Source: Pelolinea submarina (GTDB lineage: Bacteria > Chloroflexota > Anaerolineae > Anaerolineales > Anaerolineaceae). Taken from it: a stretch of 64,000 nucleotides of DNA. Numbering within the stretch: position 1 is the first letter of the stretch; the number at the start of each line of letters is the position of its first letter. The notes beneath the pieces were generated by a model. That model made no database searches. It had not been told where the DNA came from and saw only the letters and a list, made by a program, of their open reading frames with translations. A program made the translations under genes and the position numbers. The stretch is taken from positions 1,054,001-1,118,000 of the forward strand of contig NZ_AP018437.1 of NCBI RefSeq assembly GCF_003966975.1. The letters run 5' to 3'. Below, one piece after another: positions 8,376-17,271 of the stretch.

Positions 8376-9503
8376 CTAATCCGGGCGGACCAGCGCGCTC
8401 ATATCCACGTCGACCACTCCGGCCAGGTCCGCGATGCTGTCGTACAGCAGCTGCAGGACGTAGCGGCCGTTGTGTACATACCCGGCGGGGTCTTTGGCGC
8501 TGAACTGGAAGTTGAAGGCGGCGCGCATCAGGCGCGGGGTGAAACCTGAGAAGCCGTTGGCAAATTGGACTTCATCCTCGCCGGCTTCGCCATCCTGATT
8601 GGTGTCAACATACCAATACGGATACTGGTCGGCCCACAGGATGGGCTGGCTGGTTTCGGCGCTGTAAGCCTGCATGGCGCGGTAGAGTACCTCGCGCATA
8701 CCCTCTATTTCATGATAAAGACCTTCCACCTGGCCGTCGCCGTCGTAATCGATGCCGTCTACGTACACTTCGCGATAGTCCTTATAGCCGGTTACGTTGG
8801 AATGGCAGGTGGCGCACAGGTTGGCGGATTCGCTTTCGTAATCTGCGCGCATGTGCAGGGAGTGCGGGTCGTGGCACTGGGTGCAGCTTTGCACGCCGGT
8901 CGCGTGTTCGAACTGCCCGGCGTAAGCCCGGCCGTCATATTGAAAGCCGCCTTCGCCGTCCGCGCCCAGCCAGGTGGCCGCCGCGAAAGCGTAGTGCGGG
9001 TTGACGAAGCCAATGTCGGCCATGACCTCGTCAGCACCGAATCCGGCTTCGGCCGCGCTGACCGCCGCGCCGCTGTTGGTGCCGCTGTGGCAGGTGGCGC
9101 ACAGGGCATTACCGCTGCCCACGCTGGCCTGGATGCCGGAAGGCAAACTGGCGCTGGTGAGCGCATCAGCCTGCTCGCTGTGGCAGACCTCGCAGGTGAT
9201 GACGGAATTGACCGCGGCGGGCGCGTCTACACTCATGGCCGCGCTGCCGTCCTGGCCGATGTAGTCGATAAAGCCGGCGCCGCTGTGGCATTTGGCGCAG
9301 CTCACCGGGACTTCCGCCGGATCATCCTCATTCCAATGAGTGAAGGCTTCGGCAGTGAGATCGGCGTGGGCAGAGCCCCACCAATCCACGCTGACCTCCT
9401 GAACGGAACGGGCCTGGTTGGCTTGGGCGCTGACGTATATGTACCATCCAATCAGCGCGCCCGTGATCAAAATCAATGTAATTACAAACGAGCGGTTTTT
9501 CAT
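8376..9503 (-). CDS. Membrane-anchored pentaheme cytochrome c
   Basis: A 375-residue protein with an N-terminal signal anchor (about 6-26) and five CxxCH haem-binding motifs at roughly residues 69, 104, 135, 207 and 230 (CAKCH, CEVCH, CATCH, CTQCH, CATCH). Extra histidines for distal ligation occur nearby (HADLTAEAFTHW, NPHYAF, HDPHSLH). The C-terminal ~130 residues have no haem motif and include an Asp-rich DTNQDGEAGEDE loop resembling a calcium-binding EF-hand-like site. It would sit on the outer face of the membrane as an electron carrier. Together with the flavocytochrome it suggests transfer to an external acceptor. The ATG follows TAGGAGGAAAAT, a strong ribosome binding site. Confidence 0.88.
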   Translation of the reverse strand: MKNRSFVITLILITGALIGWYIYVSAQANQARSVQEVSVDWWGSAHADLTAEAFTHWNEDDPAEVPVSCAKCHSGAGFIDYIGQDGSAAMSVDAPAAVNSVITCEVCHSEQADALTSASLPSGIQASVGSGNALCATCHSGTNSGAAVSAAEAGFGADEVMADIGFVNPHYAFAAATWLGADGEGGFQYDGRAYAGQFEHATGVQSCTQCHDPHSLHMRADYESESANLCATCHSNVTGYKDYREVYVDGIDYDGDGQVEGLYHEIEGMREVLYRAMQAYSAETSQPILWADQYPYWYVDTNQDGEAGEDEVQFANGFSGFTPRLMRAAFNFQFSAKDPAGYVHNGRYVLQLLYDSIADLAGVVDVDMSALVRPD

Positions 9504-9745
9504 ATTTTCCTCCTAGGTTGTTAGTTGGACAGCCTGGAAGCTGTATCACAATGGATATAACTGAGAATTATCAAAATACGCTTGCGCGTTCTGATACCTT
9601 CATTATACAAGATGACGGAATAATTTCCCCTTGATCCCGATTGTTATTCACGTCCTGTGGATATATTAATATTTCACAAATTGTTTAAAAAAATTTTATT
9701 GAAACTTACAGGTTTAGTTGTGTCATAATTATGGTGGATGATTTC

Positions 9746-10444
9746 ATGAAGAAAAGACTCATTATCATACAGTTAGTTTTTATTTCTTTCATAGCGGCTT
9801 GTTCAACTCAGGTGAAGGAGCCGCAGCCCCTGGTGCACAGCGCGACACTTACTCCTACAGTTGGGCCGACGGAAACGCCAGCGCCCACACCCACCATCAC
9901 ACCTACGCCCACACCCGAGTATACGGCTACCCCGGATTGGCTGCCGATCTTTGACCAGTTCATTGCGGATGTGAAGAATGGTGAAGCCGATCAGGTTGTT
10001 GGCATTTGGGTGGATAACGTGCTGGCGCTGCGGGTGGTTTACCAACCTGCCACCAACCCAGGCTACGTCAGCACGGAAGACGAGGTGGCTACCTATTTCC
10101 TTTATCCCTGGAATAAGGCCGGCAACCATGGCTTGCTGGCGCACAATTACCTGGCCGGGCGATATTTCTTTAACTTGTCTGTGGGGGACGTCATCTCGCT
10201 GGTGTGGGGGGATGGAAATTACGAGGATTTCGAGATTACTCGGATCAAGGATTTCCAAGCCTTGCAGCCGGATAATCCTTACAGCAATTTCGTCGACCTG
10301 GATACCGGAGAACAGCTAACCGTGAACAACGTGTTCCTGGAAGTGTACATGGGCGACTACCATACCACCCTGCAAACCTGTATCGCGCAGGGCAGCGAAA
10401 CGGAATGGGGGCGGCAATTTGTGCTTGCGCCGCCTTTATATTAA
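9746..10444 (+). CDS. Sortase-fold lipoprotein
   Basis: A 232-residue exported protein. The lipobox FIAAC places the lipid cysteine at C19. A Pro/Thr linker (about 35-63) follows, then a sortase-like domain: H133 in LLAHNYLAG, C212 in TLQTC and R223 in WGRQF match the His-Cys-Arg triad of class D/E-like sortases. The ATG at 9746 was chosen because GGTGGA lies 7 bases upstream and the charged signal n-region MKKR begins there; ATG 9731 is an alternative. Sortases join surface proteins by transpeptidation, but a lipoprotein form is unusual. The Wzz/BcsB-like genes follow directly, suggesting an envelope role. No sortase substrate motif was noticed nearby. Confidence 0.75.
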   Translation: MKKRLIIIQLVFISFIAACSTQVKEPQPLVHSATLTPTVGPTETPAPTPTITPTPTPEYTATPDWLPIFDQFIADVKNGEADQVVGIWVDNVLALRVVYQPATNPGYVSTEDEVATYFLYPWNKAGNHGLLAHNYLAGRYFFNLSVGDVISLVWGDGNYEDFEITRIKDFQALQPDNPYSNFVDLDTGEQLTVNNVFLEVYMGDYHTTLQTCIAQGSETEWGRQFVLAPPLY

Positions 10445-10496
10445 AAACTTATGATGATATTCTGTATAATGTAAATAAATTTGTTGGGGAGGGTAC

Positions 10497-11564
10497 GTGT
10501 TTATACAACAATTAATCAAAGCCATTGGCGGGGGGTGGAAGTGGATCGTGCTGTGCGTGTTGATCGCTATTGTGATATCGACCGCCATATCCGCCACCAC
10601 CACACCCATTTACCGTTCGCAGGCGACCTTTATCATCGCGCCCAATAAAAACCTGCCCAGCAGCCGCGATGTGGTCAGCGCTTTCAGCGCGCTGGATACG
10701 CTCAAGATCTTTTCAACTTATGCCGACATTCTCTCCAGCGAGCGCGTCTATACGGAAGCGTTGAAAGCTGTGGACACTGCTTCCATTGACCTGTCGCAAT
10801 ACCGGCGCGCTACCGAGATGAATCCTGAATCCATCATTCTGGCGCTCAACGTGGACGGGCCAAACCCGCAAATTGCGGCGCAGTTGGCTAATGAGATTGG
10901 CAAATACGGTATCTATTACATCAACTCCTACTTCACAGTGTTCGAGATCGATTTTCTGGATCAAGCCGTACCCACCAGCCAGCCCATTCAGCCGCGCACT
11001 TACCGCAATTTAGGCATCGCGGCCGGTATTGGATTGCTGACCGGCTTGTTGATCGTGATCACGCGCGAATTTATGCAGATACCGCTGAACCAGTTCATCC
11101 AGCGCTTCTCGCTGGATGCGGAAAGCCTGGCTATCACGCGCCGTTCGCTGGAGAAGACCCTGGCTATATTAAAGAAAGACACCAAACAATATCCTGTTAC
11201 AGTAGTCTCGGTAGTCGTAACCAACCTGCCGGAATTCTTCCGGGTGCTGCCAGGGTTTTCCCGCAAGAAAGTAGCTACAGAATTGGTGCGCCGCTTCAAG
11301 GATCAGCTTAAAGGAAACGATCTGGTGGCGCGCTGGAAGGATGACACATTCGCAATCGTTCTCCCGCATACACCGCAGAAGGGTTCCAACATCGTATCGC
11401 AGCGGATTCAAGATGTATTCAGCGCTGCTTTCACTTATGGTGTGGAGGATAGCGAGCAAATTCAGTTGGATCCCAAGGTGAATGCACAGACCGCCGATAG
11501 CGAAGAAGGATTGGAAGCGGTTATGAGCAAAATCGACGTATGGGATAAAGAGGAGCACGATTAA
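10497..11564 (+). CDS. Wzz-like chain-length protein fused to a degenerate GGDEF domain
   Basis: 355 residues starting at GTG 10497, after GGGGAGGG. Residues 1-190 form a Wzz/YveK-type unit: TM1 at about 17-35, an extracytoplasmic domain, a Pro-rich stretch (PTSQPIQPRT) and TM2 at about 171-189. The cytoplasmic remainder (about 230-315) reads like a diguanylate cyclase domain, but the GGDEF signature is replaced by WKDDTF (280-285), so catalysis is very unlikely. It may bind nucleotide or serve as a docking surface. The BcsB-like gene follows 9 bases later, so the pair probably acts in making or exporting a polysaccharide. The fold calls are by eye. Confidence 0.65.
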   Translation: MFIQQLIKAIGGGWKWIVLCVLIAIVISTAISATTTPIYRSQATFIIAPNKNLPSSRDVVSAFSALDTLKIFSTYADILSSERVYTEALKAVDTASIDLSQYRRATEMNPESIILALNVDGPNPQIAAQLANEIGKYGIYYINSYFTVFEIDFLDQAVPTSQPIQPRTYRNLGIAAGIGLLTGLLIVITREFMQIPLNQFIQRFSLDAESLAITRRSLEKTLAILKKDTKQYPVTVVSVVVTNLPEFFRVLPGFSRKKVATELVRRFKDQLKGNDLVARWKDDTFAIVLPHTPQKGSNIVSQRIQDVFSAAFTYGVEDSEQIQLDPKVNAQTADSEEGLEAVMSKIDVWDKEEHD

Positions 11565-11573
11565 TCGGACGGG

Positions 11574-13757
11574 ATGCGTAGAATGAAACAAAAATCCTTC
11601 CAGTTATTGAGCCTCCTGGCGGCGTTGGCGCTGTTTATCTTTTCGCCTGTGCAGGCCGCCGGATTTGAGCAGGGGGAGGCTTCCAGCCTGACGTTGAAAT
11701 TGTCCGACCTGAAATTCTCAGGTTCGTTAAATTTAACCGGCCCCTATCAGGAGACCGAAGCGGATTTTGCACTGCCGGCAGATTGGTCGTTGAACGCGCC
11801 GCTGCAGATGGAGCTGCGCTTCCGCAGCGATTTCCAGTCTTTGATGCAGGCTTTCGCAGATACTCCGGAATTGGAAAACACAACCGGTATCAAGGGCACA
11901 TTATCGGTGTATTTAAATGAAACCTTGATCAACATGACCGAAGTGGACACCAGCGCCGAGAACGCGCTCAGCTTCGAAATTGATCCGCAACTGGCCGCGC
12001 CTTACCCGGCGCAAAACCAATTGCGTATCGCCTGGGACGCAGCGGCCGCTTGTGCCTACGGCGTCACCTCCGCGCTGTACCTTGACCCCGCTTCGACCCT
12101 GCAATTTTCGTATGTGACCCAACAGGTTGAACTAAGCCTGAGTGATTTTCCGCTGCCTTTCTTCAGCCAAACGGATATCCAGGCGCATACCCTGACATTG
12201 CTCATTCCGGCCAATCCGGATGAAAGCAGCCTGTCAGCCCTGCTTTCGGTGGCGGCCGGCTTGGGCCGGCACAGCCAGGGCGCGCTGGATTTCAACGTGA
12301 TGACCAGCGATAAAATCAGCGCGGCCGAATTGACCGACGCGCAGCTCATCCTGATCGGGCCGCTGGAAACCTGGCGCTCTTATCTGGCGGGCAGCGGGGT
12401 GCCGGCGGATGCGCTGCAGCCCCCCGCGGGCGCCGGCGCGGAAGATGGACTGCTCATGCTGCTGCCTTCTCCCTGGAACCTGGGCCGGGCCTTGCTGCTG
12501 GTCGGCGGGCAAGATGCGGTGGGTTTGCAGAAGGCCAGCGCCGGCCTGGCAGCCGCGGATTTTCTGCCGTATGCCAACGGGCAGGCGGCTGTGATCAACC
12601 GGTTGGAAAAAGGCAGCACCCAGACCATTATCGACATGAGCCTGACTTCCCTGCGCGCGGATGATAACCTGCTGGCGGAGCAGTTGGGTGACACGACTTT
12701 CACCATTCCCTTTAATATGCCCGCAGATGCCAATATCAGCCCGGAAGCCTACATCGAAGTGTATTTCCGGCATTCGCAGTTGATTGATTATTTACAGTCC
12801 AGCCTGACGATCAGCATCAACGGCACCAAGATCGGCAGTATCCGTTTCAGCGACCAGTCAGCCGAGAACGGCCTGGCACGCATCATCCTGCCGCCGGACA
12901 TCATCCGGCCGCTGCAGAATACCCTGGAGATCACAACCAGCATCGTGCCGCAGGATTTGTGCGCCGACGAGCGCAGCGGAAATTTCTGGGTTTCGGTGCT
13001 GGGCGATTCCTACCTGCACCTGCCTCCTGTTTTGGAAGAAGGCGGCGCGCAGGCGGGCGACCTGCTTTTGAACGATTTCCCGCAGGCGCTCCTGACAGAT
13101 GAGCGTTTGTCCACCCTGACCTTTGTATCCGCCGCGGACGATTGGCAAAGCTGGCTGTACGCCGCCGACCTGGCTTACCGCTTGGGTGCATTCACGGCTT
13201 CTGGCCAGCTGCAACCGTCGGCTGCCTTCCTGGAGGGCGATCCGCAAAGCTTGAGCGGACAATCGGTCCTGCTGATTGGGGGCACGGCCAAAATTGCCGC
13301 CAGCGCCTGGAACGAAACTCTGCCGCTGCCGTTTGAAGCGAACGGGGCGCTGCCCTCCTTATCTTTTGAGGGTGTCCAGTTCCTGACTGCGGGAGAACAG
13401 GGCTTGGGTGTGCTGCAGATCACACGGCAGCCGGACAGCAACGCGCCTCTATTCTGCCTGGCGGGCAGCTCCGCGGGCGGCCTGACCTCGGCTGTCGCTG
13501 CCGCACTACAAGGATTGACGGATGAATTATCCTCTTCTGCCAATGTAACGGTTATCGATGGAGAAGGGAACGGCCACGGCCTGTTGATCGAAAAACCGGT
13601 CAGCGCGGCTGAGGACGAGGGCGGAACGGTGAAATGGTATGAACGCCTGCTGGGCAAGAACATGGAGAAAGCCAATTTCTACCTGTTGGCCGGTTCGGTC
13701 ATCCTGACCGCGCTGTACATCCTTTGGATGGCGACCGCCAAACCCAAGCGAAAATAA
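11574..13757 (+). CDS. BcsB-like cellulose synthase-associated protein
   Basis: 727 residues with a signal peptide (about 1-29, ending PVQAAG), a long extracytoplasmic part of alternating carbohydrate-binding-like and flavodoxin-like segments, and one C-terminal transmembrane helix (about 702-720) followed by AKPKRK. This is the architecture of BcsB, the subunit that guides a nascent glucan across the envelope with BcsA. Segments such as VYFRHSQLIDYLQSSLTISI and IIRPLQNTLEI fit the family. The usual partner BcsA glycosyltransferase is not in this window; the neighbouring Wzz-like protein is. In a monoderm it could work at the outer face of the membrane. The polymer is not known. Confidence 0.72.
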   Translation: MRRMKQKSFQLLSLLAALALFIFSPVQAAGFEQGEASSLTLKLSDLKFSGSLNLTGPYQETEADFALPADWSLNAPLQMELRFRSDFQSLMQAFADTPELENTTGIKGTLSVYLNETLINMTEVDTSAENALSFEIDPQLAAPYPAQNQLRIAWDAAAACAYGVTSALYLDPASTLQFSYVTQQVELSLSDFPLPFFSQTDIQAHTLTLLIPANPDESSLSALLSVAAGLGRHSQGALDFNVMTSDKISAAELTDAQLILIGPLETWRSYLAGSGVPADALQPPAGAGAEDGLLMLLPSPWNLGRALLLVGGQDAVGLQKASAGLAAADFLPYANGQAAVINRLEKGSTQTIIDMSLTSLRADDNLLAEQLGDTTFTIPFNMPADANISPEAYIEVYFRHSQLIDYLQSSLTISINGTKIGSIRFSDQSAENGLARIILPPDIIRPLQNTLEITTSIVPQDLCADERSGNFWVSVLGDSYLHLPPVLEEGGAQAGDLLLNDFPQALLTDERLSTLTFVSAADDWQSWLYAADLAYRLGAFTASGQLQPSAAFLEGDPQSLSGQSVLLIGGTAKIAASAWNETLPLPFEANGALPSLSFEGVQFLTAGEQGLGVLQITRQPDSNAPLFCLAGSSAGGLTSAVAAALQGLTDELSSSANVTVIDGEGNGHGLLIEKPVSAAEDEGGTVKWYERLLGKNMEKANFYLLAGSVILTALYILWMATAKPKRK

Positions 13758-13770
13758 TTTTTCAGAATTT

Positions 13771-13816
13771 AATTCAAAAAGAACCCTTCGACAGAGCTCA
13801 GGGTTCTTTTTGAATT
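13771..13816. terminator. Bidirectional terminator
   Basis: A perfect 17-bp inverted repeat (13771-13787 and 13800-13816) with a 12-base loop, rich in A/T at the base so that both strands end in U-rich tracts. It lies between the convergent BcsB-like and PEP-synthase-like genes. Confidence 0.85.
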
Positions 13817-13840
13817 TACTGCAGGCTTCGACAGGCTCAG
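13786..13840. repeat. Two copies of a CTTCGACAG(A)GCTCAG element
   Basis: CTTCGACAGAGCTCAG (13786-13801, in the terminator loop) and CTTCGACAGGCTCAG (13826-13840) differ by one base. The motif resembles short dispersed intergenic repeats found in many genomes. Only these two copies were noticed in the window. Confidence 0.5.
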
Positions 13841-13846
13841 TCGGCG

Positions 13847-16591
13847 TTAGGATGCTTCCTCTTCCACCAAAGTGATGCGCCCGCTGGAGCCGTTTATACG
13901 GATGAGCTGGCCGGTTTTCAGGCGCTGTGTGGCGCGGTCCACGCCCACGATGGCGGGAATGCCGTACTCGCGCGCGACCACAGCGCCGTGGGTCATCATG
14001 CCGCCGGTTTCCATCACCAGGCCGGCCGCGGTCAGGAAGAGCGGCGTCCAGGAAGGATCGGTGCCCGGGCAGACCATGATCTCGCCGGATTGCAATTGCG
14101 CCTTGCGCGGATCCAACACCACGCGCACACGCCCCTGCACGCTGCCGGGTGAGACCGGACTGCCAACCAGACTGCCGGCTCCAACGTCCTCAGCCTGGAT
14201 ACCCTCGTAGAACGCGCGCCCATTGCTGAGCAGCAGGCGCGGGATCTGGCGGCGGGCCAGTTCGCGCCTGCGAACTTCGCGGCGCGCGGCCACAAGCGAG
14301 CGCCAATCCCGTTCTTCGCCCCCTGCAAGCGCGCGGATTTCGTTGGTGGTCAGAAAGAAGATATCCTCGGCTTGTTCCAACACACCTGCATCCACAAAAT
14401 CCTGCCCCGATTCTTCCAACGCGCGGTGCGCGATCCAGAACAGGCGTACGACGAAGAATTTGGGACTCTCGCGCAGCCCCATCAGGTTGCGCATGCGACC
14501 GGCCAGAAAGCGTGCACGGCGCGCGCGGCGGCGGCCGCCTCCATTTTGCCCGGCTAGATGTACCAACTCGTCGATGGCAGATTGGGCTTCCTGCGCGCTG
14601 CGCTCGAAGACCACATCCGGCGCCATATCCGGGTTTTCAATGGAAAGATATCCGTTCAGCATCTCGAACACGTGCGTGGGATCTTCGCCCCAGCGGCTGC
14701 TGCCCATATCGATCTCGCCCAGCCCGCGCCCAGCGTAGACTTTCAGAAAGGCGTCGATCTCCTGCGCGGCTGCCGGCGGCAGCCGCCCGCCGGCATACAA
14801 GCGGTTCAACTCGCTTGCCTCGTTTTCACGGAAGAGCCGCAATACGGCCGGATCCTGGCGGATGGCCTTAGCAATGCGCCACAAAGCCAGGTCCATTTGA
14901 GTGGTGGGGTTGTTGGGCATGCCGCGCGTGATCTTCAGTGTCAATTTATCCATATCCGCCTTTTGATCGGCTGTCAGATAGGGGGCGGATTTGTTGCAGA
15001 TCATCTTGAGCAGGTTCCAGGAAGCCATTCCGGCAGCCACGCCGGAGACAAATAATATAAAGTTGTGGCCCAGATAGCGTTCCAAAACGCGCGGAAGTAA
15101 TTCCACGCGCCAGGCCAGCTTTTCGTAGCGGTCACCCTGCGCCTGGGCGCTCATTTCCTCCATTATTGCCAGCACCTTTTCCCCAGCCAACACAATATGC
15201 TCCCGGCGTTTGTGCGGCGCGAGCATATTCTTCAAAACATTGCCGGCCAGCGGCAGGCCAAAGCGCGCCAGTCTCAAGCGCGCAGACAGGCTGACGCCGT
15301 CTTTGGCCGGTTTCAAGCGCGGATCATCCTTGATCTGCGTAACCGCCTGGCCGATGGTGGGCTCGATCTGGTCCAGCACATACGGCGTAATCTTGCGGCC
15401 CAGCGAATTGGTCAGAATCGGGGTGAAGTTAACCCACAGGCGCTGCCCGGCTTCATACAAGATGGTCTGGCTTTCCTGATCTACCTTGATGTTGAATAGT
15501 TCGGCACCGGTGGCGAAAACCAACTTAAGCGTGTCCATCCCCAGCGGGGTCAGAGGAGCCAATACTCCCTGGATGGCGGCGAAGGAGAACAGCACCTTGA
15601 GCGGTTCGGCCGGCAACCCCTGCGGCAGCGGATAAAGCGTGGTGATGGGACGGGCCTGCAGCAGGAAGAGTTGCTCATCCTGAATGGCCCATTCGATATC
15701 CTGCGGGATGCCGAAATGTTCAGCAACTTGTTGGCCCAGGCGCGCCAGTTTCAACGCATGCGCATCGGAGATGGCCTGGCTGTCCTTACCGGCGTTGGTC
15801 GAAGTCTTCGTCCCGCCGCCTTTGGCGGATTGAATGATGACTTTCTTGGCGCCCAGTGTCCTGGATAAAATCTTGCTGCCGGTTGTGTCAATTACAAAAT
15901 GGTCGGGTTCCACCTGGCCGGAGACCAGCGCTTCGCCCAGCCCCAGAGTGGCGTCTATGACCGTTTCGGTACGGATGCCGTTGAGCGGGTTGGCGGTGAA
16001 GAGCACACCCGAAGCCTGGCTTTCCACCATTTCCTGCACGACCACCGCAATGGCGGCCGACAGCTGCGGGATATGGTTATGGCGGCGGTAATCGATGGCG
16101 CGCGCGTTCCACAAGCTGGCCCAGCAGCCCTGCACGGCCTTGAACAATGCTTCCTCGCCCTGCACGTTGAGATACGTGTCCTGCTGCCCGGCGAAACTGG
16201 CTTCGGGCAGGTCTTCGGTGGTGGCGGAGGAACGCACCGCCACGGCATGATTATCCAGCTTTTGGTAAGCCGCGCGAATCTCGGATTTAAGCGTTTCCGG
16301 CAGATCGGCCTGGGTGAACAAGCCCTGGATAGCCGCCGCGCAGTTTTCCAATTGACCCGCACCGGCGGATTCCAATTGAGCAAGCTCGGCCTGGATGGAC
16401 TGGGTCAGGTTGTTTTGTTGGAGATAATCCCGGTAGGCCTGGGTAAGGATCGCAAACCCGCCGGTGACGTGAAAACCCGCCTGAATCAGGCGGGCCAGAT
16501 TGGCTCCCTTACCGCCGGCGTTCTCCAAATTGAGGGTTTGCGAACCCAGCGGTTGGATGAGAGAATGAAAATCTGAATTGGTAAATTGCAT
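13847..16591 (-). CDS. PEP synthase-like / rifampin phosphotransferase-like dikinase
   Basis: 914 residues from ATG 16591; an in-frame TTG at 16615 would add 8. The N-terminal ~330 residues are a PPDK/PEPS ATP-grasp domain (AGGKGANLARL, AVRSSATTEDLPEASFAGQQDT, DIEWAI and LLQARPITTLY). A poorly conserved middle region follows. The phosphohistidine swivelling domain is at the very C-terminus, H868 in GGMMTHGAVVAREYG. True PEP synthase has this domain in the middle followed by a PEP-binding barrel, which is missing here. The order ATP-grasp, middle domain, His domain is that of rifampin phosphotransferase (Rph). Drug inactivation or phosphorylation of another small molecule are both possible. 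Confidence 0.8.
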   Translation of the reverse strand: MQFTNSDFHSLIQPLGSQTLNLENAGGKGANLARLIQAGFHVTGGFAILTQAYRDYLQQNNLTQSIQAELAQLESAGAGQLENCAAAIQGLFTQADLPETLKSEIRAAYQKLDNHAVAVRSSATTEDLPEASFAGQQDTYLNVQGEEALFKAVQGCWASLWNARAIDYRRHNHIPQLSAAIAVVVQEMVESQASGVLFTANPLNGIRTETVIDATLGLGEALVSGQVEPDHFVIDTTGSKILSRTLGAKKVIIQSAKGGGTKTSTNAGKDSQAISDAHALKLARLGQQVAEHFGIPQDIEWAIQDEQLFLLQARPITTLYPLPQGLPAEPLKVLFSFAAIQGVLAPLTPLGMDTLKLVFATGAELFNIKVDQESQTILYEAGQRLWVNFTPILTNSLGRKITPYVLDQIEPTIGQAVTQIKDDPRLKPAKDGVSLSARLRLARFGLPLAGNVLKNMLAPHKRREHIVLAGEKVLAIMEEMSAQAQGDRYEKLAWRVELLPRVLERYLGHNFILFVSGVAAGMASWNLLKMICNKSAPYLTADQKADMDKLTLKITRGMPNNPTTQMDLALWRIAKAIRQDPAVLRLFRENEASELNRLYAGGRLPPAAAQEIDAFLKVYAGRGLGEIDMGSSRWGEDPTHVFEMLNGYLSIENPDMAPDVVFERSAQEAQSAIDELVHLAGQNGGGRRRARRARFLAGRMRNLMGLRESPKFFVVRLFWIAHRALEESGQDFVDAGVLEQAEDIFFLTTNEIRALAGGEERDWRSLVAARREVRRRELARRQIPRLLLSNGRAFYEGIQAEDVGAGSLVGSPVSPGSVQGRVRVVLDPRKAQLQSGEIMVCPGTDPSWTPLFLTAAGLVMETGGMMTHGAVVAREYGIPAIVGVDRATQRLKTGQLIRINGSSGRITLVEEEAS

Positions 16592-16841
16592 TATTTTGTG
16601 TTGCTTTCTAAACAATAAGATTTATAAAATTTATTGTAATCCCGAATTGTATAGGCTTCTTAAGCCCTGATTTAACTCTCCAAAATGTACAAAATGATCC
16701 CTCTTCGCCAACTGACCAGAGGTGATTGGATTCAAGGCCGGTTGCCAGCGCGCCGCTTGCCGTTTAGCGGAGCGGCAGAAAATACACAAATCACTGATTT
16801 CCGCTCATAAAAAAAAGTGTTTTCACCATTGGCAATTGTGT
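16592..16841. other. Intergenic region between divergent genes
   Basis: About 250 bases between the PEP-synthase-like gene (minus) and the BlaI operators (plus). It contains AT-rich stretches (16610-16650, 16795-16830) suited to divergent promoters. No coding frame or RNA gene was recognised. Confidence 0.5.
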
Positions 16842-16882
16842 AATACAGTTGTATTATGCAGTTAATCTAATACATTTGTGTT
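16842..16882. promoter_or_regulatory. Pair of BlaI/MecI-type operators
   Basis: AATACAGTTGTATT (16842-16855) is a perfect AATACA-nn-TGTATT dyad and matches the BlaI/MecI core TACAnnTGTA. AATACATTTGTGTT (16869-16882) is a second copy with one mismatch. Their centres are 27 bases apart and the second ends 17 bases before the BlaI-family gene, so autorepression of the whole cassette is likely. Confidence 0.75.
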
Positions 16883-16899
16883 AGAAGAATGGTGATCAT

Positions 16900-17271
16900 A
16901 TGAAAAGGCTTTCCGAAGCAGAATTTCAAGTGATGAAAGCAATCTGGACTTTTGAACCCCCCATAACCTCATCCAGGGTAATGAGGCATTTATCGGGAGA
17001 AAAAAGCTGGCCAATACAGTCGGTTGTCACATTACTTGGCAGGTTAGTGGAAAAGGGGTTCTTACGTTCGGAGAAAAAAAGTAAGGAAAGATTGTATTAT
17101 CCGCTTGTTTCAAAGGAAGATTATCTCCAATTTGAAACCGGGAATTTTGTTAAGCAATACCATGATAATTCATTTATCAGTCTGTTGTCAGCTTTTTATC
17201 ACGACAGGGAATTGTCTGACGGAGATTTGAACGATTTGCAGGAATGGATAAGGAATCGGAGGTCTGATTAA
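16900..17271 (+). CDS. BlaI/MecI/CopY-family transcriptional repressor
   Basis: A 123-residue winged-helix repressor. LSEAEFQVMKAIW opens the family domain, and WPIQSVVTLLGRLVEKGFL is the recognition helix and wing region; the C-terminal ~40 residues form the dimer domain. In BlaR/MecR systems a membrane protease cleaves the repressor, but no BlaR-like protease gene is present here, so another signal must release it. Two operator-like dyads precede it. Its stop codon overlaps the start of the response regulator by one base (TAATG), showing tight coupling to the two-component and ABC genes. Confidence 0.88.
   Translation: MKRLSEAEFQVMKAIWTFEPPITSSRVMRHLSGEKSWPIQSVVTLLGRLVEKGFLRSEKKSKERLYYPLVSKEDYLQFETGNFVKQYHDNSFISLLSAFYHDRELSDGDLNDLQEWIRNRRSD

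Noticed and set aside
8565..9524. 319-codon plus-strand frame opposite the pentaheme cytochrome
   Set aside because: The minus strand has five CxxCH motifs and a signal anchor; the plus frame is a GC-rich shadow.
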